35,860 nt of DNA from JALGWA01 sp964604955 (GTDB taxonomy: Bacteria > Arandabacterota > Arandabacteria > Arandabacterales > JALGWA01). Below are positions 1 through 7,400 of the stretch, one piece after another (position 1 is the first letter of the stretch; each line of letters opens with the position of its first letter). The notes under the pieces are model-generated. The model worked only from the letters and a program-made list of their open reading frames with translations. It was not told the DNA's origin and did not search any database. Location: positions 1 through 35,860 of the forward strand of contig CAZSBE010000021.1 in NCBI GenBank assembly GCA_964604955.1, written 5' to 3'. The position numbers and the translations under genes were made by a program.

Positions 1-668
1 ATCTCGTTTACCATGGCCAGCAGCCCCGCGAAATCCACGTTCCCGTCCTCGTAAGAGTTGACGTTCTGGCCGAGTAGCGTCACTTCCCTGACACCCATGC
101 CGGCGAGGTTGTTTATCTCGGCAAGGATGGCCGTGTGGCCCTTGCTGCGCTCCCTGCCCCGAACGTAGGGGACTATGCAGTAGGAGCAGAAGTTATTGCA
201 GCCTCTCATTACACTGACGAAAGCCTTCATGGACGAGTAGGTCTCGGGTTTCAGCGTGTAGTTGGAGACGAAATTGCACGAGGTCTCGACCACCGGCCCG
301 CCCCTGATCTCGACCCGTCTCAAGAGGTCGGTGAAGTAGTCGTAGCAGTCCGTGCCGACCACGAGGTCGACGTCGCCGCCCTCGGTCAGCTTCTCCCCCA
401 GGCGCTGCGCCATGCAACCTATGACGCCGATAATGAGGCCGGGCCTTTCCCTGCGGAGCGAGGCGAACTGGGCGGCCATGGAGCGCGCCTTGCGCTCGGC
501 CCGGTCCCGGACGCTGCAGGTGTTGAGCAGAATGAGGTCGGCCTCGGCCGCGCTCCCGGCCTGGGTGTAGCCTTCGGCCAGGAGCATGGCCGCAATGATC
601 TCCGAGTCGTAGATATTCATCTGGCAACCCAGAGTCTCAATGTAGAAGCGCCTGGTCTCCTGCTCCAC
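1..668 (-). CDS. miaB: MiaB, tRNA 2-methylthio-N6-isopentenyladenosine methylthiotransferase, truncated by the window edge
   Basis: Radical-SAM methylthiotransferase that adds a methylthio group to i6A37 of tRNAs reading UNN codons. The reading frame runs off the left edge, so only about 222 N-terminal residues of a usual 430-450 are present. Seen: the UPF0004 domain with ETLGCQMNIYDSE (Cys15), LLNTCSVRDRA (Cys51) and GCMAQRLGE (Cys85), which bind the auxiliary cluster, then the radical-SAM motif RGCNNFCSYC (Cys157, 161, 164) followed by IVPYVRGRERS. I chose the GTG at 668 because GGGAGG lies 6 bases upstream and the protein then begins close to the usual family N-terminus; an in-frame ATG at 692 would add eight residues but has no clear ribosome-binding site. 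The family assignment is secure from GCQMN plus the radical-SAM motif. A second methylthiotransferase (mtaB) lies at 8646-9944. Confidence 0.95.
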   Translation of the reverse strand, partial: MEQETRRFYIETLGCQMNIYDSEIIAAMLLAEGYTQAGSAAEADLILLNTCSVRDRAERKARSMAAQFASLRRERPGLIIGVIGCMAQRLGEKLTEGGDVDLVVGTDCYDYFTDLLRRVEIRGGPVVETSCNFVSNYTLKPETYSSMKAFVSVMRGCNNFCSYCIVPYVRGRERSKGHTAILAEINNLAGMGVREVTLLGQNVNSYEDGNVDFAGLLAMVNE

Positions 669-704
669 CGCCTGCCTCCCTCGATGCTCCATACGGCATG
701 TATG

Positions 705-732
705 ATAGTAATAGAGACGGCACGGATTTCAA
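705..732 (-). promoter_or_regulatory. possible promoter for miaB
   Basis: On the minus strand TTGAAA (732-727) is followed after 16 bases by TACTAT (710-705), about 37 bases upstream of the miaB GTG. The -35 overlaps the U-tract of the preceding terminator. The spacing is one short of ideal and the -10 is imperfect, so this is a weak call. Confidence 0.35.
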
Positions 733-768
733 AAAGAAAACGGGCGGGAGATCTGAGTCCCCCGCCCG
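730..768 (-). terminator. Rho-independent terminator of the 795-1829 gene
   Basis: Minus-strand reading gives an 11-bp stem (CGGGCGGGGGA with TCTCCCGCCCG, one G-U pair), a 6-base loop and a run GTTTTCTTTTT. It lies 26 bases past the stop codon at 795, exactly where an intrinsic terminator is expected, and separates this gene from miaB. Confidence 0.9.
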
Positions 769-794
769 CAACAAGCGGTGCAGATACGTTTTTG

Positions 795-1829
795 CTACCT
801 GTAAAGCGCCTTGACGCCACCCCAGGTGCTCTGCTCCACACCGGATGGGCCGCCGCCGTTAAAGCCGCTGATGGTGAAATCACCGCCTCCTGAATAGGCG
901 TCGACGATGAGATAGTACTTCCCGGTAGCCGCGGCAGTGTAAACGAATCCCGAGCCGTCCGGGTACTGGTCATCGCCGGCGACGCAGCTGCCGGCAGGGT
1001 CATCACAGTCGGTGATGAGGTAAATGGAGTCATCGAAGAGACCGCCCGTAGTCATGGTCACTTCGAAGAGATCGCCCTGGATGAGGTCGACGCAATACAC
1101 GACATCGGGCCCGGTCGCGGAAAAGCCCGTACAGCCGCCCGAGAGAGGGTCGTAGTCGTTATTGGCATAGTCGAGCGTGGCGCTTATGTCGAACGCGCCG
1201 TAGGGTATGCCGATCGCGCCGGCGCACAGGTCATTGGGAGGCGGAGGCGGGGGCGTGTAGCCCTCGTTGATCCCCACGGCATCCAGATAGTGGTCCGCGC
1301 CGTCCATACCGCTGTAGATGAACGCGATCTCGACCGTCATGCCGTCATAGGCGCTGAGATCGATATCGAACATCTCGTAGACGAAGGTCTCCGTGGCCGC
1401 GGTCCCGAAGTTCCAGACCTCCACGCCGTCTATCTCAACGGTAAGCGTGGCGTACGGGGCCCAGTAAATGCTGCCCATGCTGGCGAAGTTGAGATGGTCC
1501 TCACCCGGTCCTATCTTGTATTCGAACTTGAGCACTTCATACTGCTGCTCTACGTCCTGCCACGCGATATAAGCGGCCACCGCCCCCTCATAAGGGTCGG
1601 GATAGAGGCCGTCCACATCTCGCATCCAGGTGTTGGTCGCAACGGTTATAACCTGGGTCCAGCCGGCGGGCGGAAACGCACCCTCGAAGCTCTCATAGTA
1701 GCCTACGAGGGGAATATCCGGACCGCTCTTTGTGGCGCTGAGTTCCCACACCTTGGGAGGGGTCTTGGCGGCAGCCAGGCTGACGGCAACCAGAAGTATC
1801 AGACAGAAAATCGCGATCGCTTTGCGCAT
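795..1829 (-). CDS. secreted cleaved-adhesin-like / PPC-domain protein
   Basis: 344 residues with a signal peptide (MRKA, a hydrophobic stretch, then SLAAA). Residues about 45-205 resemble the MAM/cleaved-adhesin jelly-roll seen in FCB secreted proteins (YYESFEGAFPPAGWTQV near the start, YLDAVGINEG near the end). A PPPPPP linker follows, then a domain of the bacterial pre-peptidase C-terminal (PPC) type with repeated acidic turns and the ending GKYYLIVDAYSGGGDFTISG. The last residues are VEQSTWGGVKALYR, a possible conserved tail. The start at 1829 is set by AAGGAGG 7 bases upstream; the frame is open further upstream but that part reads as structured leader. No catalytic motif is visible, so the likely role is binding or adhesion on the cell surface or outside the cell. 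It is transcribed alone, with its own terminator. Confidence 0.75.
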   Translation of the reverse strand: MRKAIAIFCLILLVAVSLAAAKTPPKVWELSATKSGPDIPLVGYYESFEGAFPPAGWTQVITVATNTWMRDVDGLYPDPYEGAVAAYIAWQDVEQQYEVLKFEYKIGPGEDHLNFASMGSIYWAPYATLTVEIDGVEVWNFGTAATETFVYEMFDIDLSAYDGMTVEIAFIYSGMDGADHYLDAVGINEGYTPPPPPPNDLCAGAIGIPYGAFDISATLDYANNDYDPLSGGCTGFSATGPDVVYCVDLIQGDLFEVTMTTGGLFDDSIYLITDCDDPAGSCVAGDDQYPDGSGFVYTAAATGKYYLIVDAYSGGGDFTISGFNGGGPSGVEQSTWGGVKALYR

Positions 1830-1871
1830 TTGGTTTCCTCCTTGTCCTTGCTTGAGATTCCGGCAATCACG

Positions 1872-1943
1872 GGCAAACAGAATCACTCTCCGTTTTCCCC
1901 CTTTCTTGAGCGGCACACACCCGCCCTCGTGAGTCTGTTCGCC
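1872..1943 (-). promoter_or_regulatory. structured 5' leader, candidate cis-regulatory RNA
   Basis: Within the roughly 190-base leader of the 795-1829 gene, GGCGAACAG (1943-1935) can pair with CTGTTTGCC (1880-1872), 9 bp with one G-U. It encloses a second hairpin with arms GAGGGC (1928-1923) and GCCGCTC (1914-1908). I do not recognise a named riboswitch class. The sequence is also in frame with the downstream gene but has no ribosome-binding site, so a non-coding leader is the simpler reading. Confidence 0.35.
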
Positions 1944-2026
1944 GGTCCTTAAAACGTGAAAAGTGTCAGCAGCTCTGCAGTCGTAAACGCCTTCCAAAGG
2001 CGCACTATATATAGCTAAGTACGGCA

Positions 2027-2056
2027 ATTGTAGCAGACATCGGATATCTAAGGCAA
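2027..2056 (-). promoter_or_regulatory. candidate promoter for the secreted protein at 795-1829
   Basis: TTGCCT (2056-2051), an 18-base spacer and TACAAT (2032-2027) on the minus strand, about 190 bases upstream of the start codon. A TATATATAG stretch at 2005-2014 is a competing -10 without a good -35. Confidence 0.4.
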
Positions 2057-2094
2057 GACATTAATGCGGGTGAATTGGACATTTGATGAACAAT

Positions 2095-2203
2095 GGGGCC
2101 GGGTCAGGCCGACATTTTGGTGGCGTGCCACGGTTTTCTGAACCGGCCGGCGCCGCAAGGGGCTCCCCTGTTGAGCACCTTGCGGCTTCCTGACCCCGGC
2201 CCC
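2095..2203. repeat. REPIN-like inverted repeat element with GGGGTCAGG ends
   Basis: The ends are near-perfect inverted copies: GGGGCCGGGTCAGG at 2095-2108 and CCTGACCCCGGCCCC at 2189-2203. Inside are two further hairpins, GTGGC-GT-GCCAC at 2120-2131 and GCCGCAAGG (2152-2160) with CCTTGCGGC (2178-2186), loop 17. It sits just past the stop of the 2229-3905 gene and may act as its transcript end. The end sequence shares the GGGTCAGG core of the repeats at 11058, 23627 and 29720. The structure of two REP-like hairpins facing each other is what REPINs show. Confidence 0.6.
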
Positions 2204-2228
2204 CTGAAGGAGCCTGTTTCAATGGGGG

Positions 2229-3905
2229 CTACTTGCCGGATTTCTTCTCGATCATGGCGAGCATCTTCCTGCCGTTTTCGTTCTCCGGGTTGAGCTCCAG
2301 CGATTTCACATAGAGGTCCCTGGCTTTCGAGGTTTCTCCCAGCTTCAGATATGCCTCTCCCAGGCTGTCATAGACGTTCCAGGAGCCGGGGAACATCTCA
2401 ACATTGAGCTGGAAGACCGTGGCGGCCTCTTCGGGTTTGCCGGCCCCCAGGAGGATGTATCCTATCTGGTTGAATTCCTTCTCATCGAAGTAGTACTCGT
2501 CACCGGCGGCCTTGACCTTCGCATAACTCCTGGCCGCCGCGTCCGGACCGCCATCATATGCCGAAAGCCCAATCACCCGGGCAGCAGATATTCCCCTGCT
2601 GCTGTCGTCGATCACATTACTTTCCAGTTTCGCTCTCAGGTTCATGGGCTTTTCTTGCTTGGAACCTGCCTGTGCCTTCTTGAGCTTCTTGATCTCGTCC
2701 TCTTTCAAGGCCTGCTCTTTCTTCTTGGCATCCTTGGAGGCTTCAGTCTTCTCGGCCTGCTCTTCCTTCTTGGACTTCTCCTCCTGGGCGTCGCCCCCGG
2801 CTATCTGCACACCGGCTATCTCCACCACGGCTCTTTTCCAGATGTGTGTGCCCGAGAGCGGGATGGTGAAGGCGACGATGAGGACGCCCATTGCGAAGAC
2901 TGACGCGCGCCCCCCGGGCCGGCGGTCGACCTTGGGGTCGAGGATGCAGAGCAGCCTGTCTTTGAGGTTCGATCCTTCGGATATGGTAGCCAGCTGCCAC
3001 ATGGGTCTGTTCCTCCTCTGCATGTCGGCCGCTATCTCCATGAGAAGCGAGGCGTAGGCCGACGGTTTGGCCCCCGAATTGAGGACGGCATTGTCGCAGT
3101 CCCTTTCTCTCTCGATCCGGAGGCGGTTAAGCGCTACCCATACCAGCGGGTTGAACCAGTGAAGCGCTGTGGCGGCAAATCCCAGTATCTCGATAAGCGA
3201 GTCCCAGCGCTTCACATGGGCCAATTCATGCGAAAGAACAAGGCGCTTCCGCTCCGCCGACCACCCTTCCGCGGCATCGGGAAGGATGATAACGGGTCTT
3301 ATGACTCCAGCCGTGATGGCCGCGTTGACCGCCGGCGATCTCAGCAGGTTTACCGGGCGCCTCATGCCAAGGTCGTACGAGAGCTTCTTAAGGAGGCTTT
3401 CCCAGGAAGCATCAAGGGGCACGGCCCTCGCCACGAGGCGCTTTAAGAGATGTCTGGAGATGCCGAACCAGGCGAAGTAGACCGCGGCGCCCGTAAGCCA
3501 GATGAGCCCTATCCAGCCTATGCCGATCGCCCGTGCGCCTCCTACAAGGTCCGCGGCGCTCCATCCCTTCGAAGCGGCGGCCGGCAGTGGGGCCGGCGCC
3601 GGCGATGCGGCCCGTGCGGGCGCGGGCTCGGGAATGTCTCCCGCGACGATTGTCTGGCCCCCCAGAGGAGGCAGTATGGGGACGTTGAAGGACGGGACGA
3701 TGAGCGACGTCACCGGAAGCAGCAGGAGACAGACGAGAACCGCCACCCACACCGACTTGCGCGCGTGCGCGGGCGAGCGGCGCATGAGAAGCGTCACGCC
3801 CGCTCCCAGGCCGCAGAGCAGCGCCCCCTTTATCAGAAGGTCGATGAACATGCGTGCTACTTCAAGCCACTCAATACTCGATACAGCGCCTGACAGGGTA
3901 TCCAT
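2229..3905 (-). CDS. BlaR1-type M56 membrane metallopeptidase with C-terminal TPR sensor region
   Basis: 558 residues. Hydrophobic segments near 20-40, 51-71, 124-148 and 335-351 match the four-helix BlaR1/MecR1 layout. The zinc-protease motif HELAH is at 226-230, and RERDCDNAV near 266-274 supplies the third-ligand region. After the last helix, where true BlaR1 carries a penicillin-binding sensor, this protein has a charged Lys/Glu-rich coiled coil (about 375-410) and TPR-like repeats (about 470-550, for example NVYDSLGEAYLKLGETSKA). The start at 3905 lies 2 bases after the stop of the repressor gene, with AAGGAGG inside that gene's 3' end. By family knowledge a signal triggers the protease and leads to loss of the repressor. 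The ligand is unlikely to be a beta-lactam since no SxxK/SxN/KTG domain is present. Confidence is high for the protease, moderate for the sensor reading. Confidence 0.9.
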   Translation of the reverse strand: MDTLSGAVSSIEWLEVARMFIDLLIKGALLCGLGAGVTLLMRRSPAHARKSVWVAVLVCLLLLPVTSLIVPSFNVPILPPLGGQTIVAGDIPEPAPARAASPAPAPLPAAASKGWSAADLVGGARAIGIGWIGLIWLTGAAVYFAWFGISRHLLKRLVARAVPLDASWESLLKKLSYDLGMRRPVNLLRSPAVNAAITAGVIRPVIILPDAAEGWSAERKRLVLSHELAHVKRWDSLIEILGFAATALHWFNPLVWVALNRLRIERERDCDNAVLNSGAKPSAYASLLMEIAADMQRRNRPMWQLATISEGSNLKDRLLCILDPKVDRRPGGRASVFAMGVLIVAFTIPLSGTHIWKRAVVEIAGVQIAGGDAQEEKSKKEEQAEKTEASKDAKKKEQALKEDEIKKLKKAQAGSKQEKPMNLRAKLESNVIDDSSRGISAARVIGLSAYDGGPDAAARSYAKVKAAGDEYYFDEKEFNQIGYILLGAGKPEEAATVFQLNVEMFPGSWNVYDSLGEAYLKLGETSKARDLYVKSLELNPENENGRKMLAMIEKKSGK

Positions 3906-3907
3906 GA

Positions 3908-4300
3908 CTATCGACCCTCCTTACGGGACTTGTCGATGAGTTTGAGGATATTGGCGATATCGTCATCCGAAAGGTTGGCGTCGGACTTCTTGAGGATGGA
4001 GATAACGGCGCTCGCCTCCGCCCCCTTAAAGAAAGTCTCGATGACATGCTCGAGGGCATTCCGGCGGGCGCTGGCAAGCGGGATCGTGGGAGAGTAGATG
4101 AACCTCCCCTTCTCGCGCTCGTGCCGGAGGTAGCCCTTGTCCTCCAGGACGTGGAGCATGGTCCTCACCGTGGCGTTGGCCGGCCGGTCCGGCAGGCCCT
4201 CCATGACCTCGACGGCGCTGGCCTCGCCGAGGCGATAGACGATTTCCATTATCTCGCGTTCGCGCTTGGTAAGATCGGTGATGTCGGGCTTCTTTCCCAT
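3908..4300 (-). CDS. BlaI/MecI/CopY-family winged-helix repressor
   Basis: 130 residues, the usual length. The N-terminal winged helix is clear: LTKREREIMEIVYRLGEASAVEVMEGL, then the recognition region NATVRTMLHVLEDKGYLRHE and the wing KGRFIYSP. The C-terminal part (about 80-130) is the dimerisation region and holds the stretch where family members are cleaved. The start at 4300 has AGAGGAGA just upstream. It forms an operon with the M56 protease at 2229-3905 and should repress both through the dyads at 4321-4350. Regulation by proteolytic release is established for BlaI/BlaR1; its use here is inferred from gene pairing. Confidence 0.93.
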   Translation of the reverse strand: MGKKPDITDLTKREREIMEIVYRLGEASAVEVMEGLPDRPANATVRTMLHVLEDKGYLRHEREKGRFIYSPTIPLASARRNALEHVIETFFKGAEASAVISILKKSDANLSDDDIANILKLIDKSRKEGR

Positions 4301-4320
4301 GGCTTCTCCTCTTCAGCATT

Positions 4321-4350
4321 GTTAATTATTTAACCTGTTAAGTTTTTAAC
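4321..4350. promoter_or_regulatory. operator array for the BlaI-like repressor
   Basis: The 30 bases read GTTAA-N4-TTAAC-CT-GTTAA-N4-TTAAC. This gives two identical outer dyads in tandem with 16-base periodicity and a third, inner dyad (TTAAC-CT-GTTAA) between them. It covers the -10 region of the repressor promoter and starts 20 bases before the start codon, the classic position for autorepression. Confidence 0.75.
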
Positions 4351-4371
4351 ATTAAAAAGCGGATCTGTCAA
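4343..4371 (-). promoter_or_regulatory. promoter of the blaI-blaR1-like operon
   Basis: TTGACA (4371-4366), a 17-base spacer and TAAAAA (4348-4343) on the minus strand. The -10 lies inside the operator dyads, so repressor and RNA polymerase would compete. Confidence 0.65.
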
Positions 4372-4436
4372 GGGGTAAAATACGGGAAAATTCAGAGAGC
4401 TTCTTCAGCGCCTTCCCCGGCGACTCTGCACGCCCT

Positions 4437-7400
4437 CTACCGGACCAGCAGCATCTTCCTGGTGGCCGCGAAACCGCCCGCCTCTATCTTGTAGAAGTAG
4501 ATGCCGCCCGCCACGCTCTGGCCTCCGGAGTTCCTGCCGTCCCAGGCCACCGAGTACGTCCCCGGCTCGGCCCGTCCGCTCACCAGCGTCCTGACGAGCC
4601 TCCCCGTCGCGCTGTAGACGCTGATGCGGACGTCCGCGGCGCTCGCCACGTCATACCTGATCTCTGTATGCCCCCTGGCCGGGTTCGGCATGTTCTGGTG
4701 CAGCGCCCACTCCAGCACGGGCACGTCCGGCCGGCGAGGCCTCCCTCCCACGCCCGAGTCATCCGCGGGCAAGCCGAAGATGTCCTCGAGCACCGTTCTC
4801 AGGAGGTCGATGCGGCCATCCTCCCAGGCTCCCGCGAAGGCGCCCGCATCGCAGTAGCCGGTGCCGGTGAGATCGAAGTTACAGAAGACACACTGGCCGG
4901 CACCCTGGTACTCCACGTATACAGCGGCGTCGGCTTCGGCGACGTCGGGGTTTGCAACGCGGAGGAGTCTCGCCGCCGTGTAGCCGGCTGGCGGAGCCGC
5001 CTCGGTCCTAATCCAGCTCATGGGCCTGAAGTCCGGGCATTCGCGATATAGACGCAGCGTGTCGACATTGACAGCCGTATTCATGCCGAAGACGCTTACG
5101 CTCTCTTCGGGCGCGAAGATGAGCATGGGCCTGTCGACGGGCTCGGCCATCACCTCCAGGAAATCGGCCCCCAGCACGCCCGAAAGGAACTCGCCGCCCA
5201 GCGAGTCGCAGCCGTTTCCGTTCTCGCCATACGGCCCCATGGCCCAGGAGACGGCATCGCCGCAGATTATGGCCTTGCCGCCCGCGCCGAGATAGTCCCT
5301 AATGCCTTCCTGTGCCGGTTTGTCGAACAGGCAATCATACCAGTTGAATCCGATGCCCGTGAACCACACGATGGCGTCATAATCGGAGTAGTCCGTCGGG
5401 TGGATATGGACGCTACCGCCCGCGCCATAGACTTCGTAGAGGTCATAGGTGTAGCCCGCGTCCTCTAGCGCCTGGCCGTAGAGGTGGGCGAGCAGAACCG
5501 GGAGCGCGCCCGTGCCGAGACACGGTGATACGTCATGGACGTCCGGGGAGTAGCCGTCCACCAGAAGGAGTCTGGGCGCCTCATAACCGGGCGGATAGAG
5601 GGGCAGCACCGAGAACGAGAAGTAGTCCGCGGACGTCCCTGTGTGACCCGGATGCCCGGGGTCTGCTGTAGCCGGGAAGTACTCGACCTGCGCCAGGTCG
5701 TCAGTGACCCTGGCGTAGTACCAGAGGTCCGTGCTCTCGTCCCAGGCTCCCAGCCCGAAGTCTCCCGGGCAGAAAGTCGCGCAATAGGTTCCGCCGAGGT
5801 CGGGGTTCCCCGGGTCCCGTGCTTCGGCCAGCGTCGCAGGCACGCTCACCCAGGCACCGCCATCGTTTATGGACCCAATGGCCTCGACCGTCGCGACCCC
5901 GTCGCGCTCGAATGCGTCGAAGACGAACTGCTGGCGCCATGGGAGGGGCGTCCCGCCCGAGTAATATGTCAGGGTGTCCGGATTGTATTCATCGAAGTAC
6001 GAATTATGGCCGCAGATTCCCGTCTGGAAAGTGTCATGCAAGAGGTCAGCCGGGCGCGCGCTGAACTGCGTGGCGTACCCGTCGAAGAAGCCTACCGATA
6101 TATTGTCTATGTGGAAATCGCTGTGGGCGTGCTTGCCGCGGCAGAAGTCCCACTCCCGTGACTGGTCCACGAAGGTCCAGGCAAACTGCATGGAGTCATT
6201 GCCGGCGCCGTAGAAGGTTGAAACGTCCTCGGCGACATCGAGTTCCCAGACGGAGCAGCCGCCCACGAGCACGCAGCCATTTATTTCTATCCACGGACAC
6301 CAGGTTCCTCTCGCGGCGTCATGGAATCTGACTTCGGTGTTCATACGGTCGCATGTAATCTCCCACGCGCAGAAATACCTGTCGTACTGAACGGCGCAGC
6401 CCGTGTTCTGGATTGCGATGGCCGGAGTCGTGAGGGCAGTGTACCACCCGTTTCGCCAGGCCGCGTCCATGGGGAAGCCCGCCTCGGGCCGCGCCCGGTA
6501 GACGACCGAGGAGTCCGTCGCGCAGCTCGATGGGTAGTCGCCGTCTCCACCCTCATACAGCGGGTCCGGGTCGTGCACCATGTACCAGGCGTCCATGACG
6601 CCTTCGGGTTCGGGGAAGCTCCAGACATCCGGGTCCAGCGGGTACACTTCGAAGTCTTCGGTGAAGACCTGGCTGGCATTATCGACGCGTACATTATCGA
6701 TCCAGGCGCCGCCGTCGGTATTGAGAAAGTCGGCGTCGCTCCAGGTCTCATCCGAGACAAACCGCCACCTCAGGCGGAGGGGCTCTCCCATTCTCAGTTC
6801 GTAGGTCGGCCAGCGCCCGTGGCTGCCGTCGTGACCTCCGCCCTGCAGGACGAGGATTCCGGTAGAGTAGTCATATATCATGGCATGCGAGATGGGGTTC
6901 CCGGTCGACTGCGCCGGGTGAAGCTCAGTCCACGTGGTTCCGTTCCAGAGCCACGTGTCATAGAGCGCGCCGAATTCGCCCTCGCCCCCGTACATGACCA
7001 CTCCGCCGAGGTCGGGATGATAGGCCAGACCGTGCCGGTACCTGCGCTGCATCGGGCCGCTGGAGAGCACTTCGGTCCAGTGGACACCATTGTACTCCCA
7101 GGTGTCTCTTTCCTTCCGTACCGCGGTTTCGCCGCCAAAGAGCACCGTGACGCCGCGCACGGGATCGTAAGCCAGCCCGTTCGCCCCCCGGATGACCCGG
7201 GCGTCGGGCGAGTCAACCGTTGTAATCTCGGTCCAGTTCGTGCCGTCCCACTCCCAGGTGTCGCCGAGATACCCCGTATCGTCCTCGCCTCCGAACATCA
7301 CGATGACGTTCCGGGCGGCGTCATAGGTCATGCCGTGGCCCCAGCGCCGCGGCGGCCGGGTGGCCGGGGACTTCTGCTCCCAGTCCGTGCCGTCCCATAC

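Noticed and set aside
1830..2027. Upstream extension of the adhesin-like gene by 66 codons
   Set aside because: Would place residues before a perfect signal peptide; the ATG at 1829 has a strong ribosome-binding site.
2093..2293. 66-residue frame on the plus strand
   Set aside because: Lies mostly inside the inverted-repeat element at 2095-2203.
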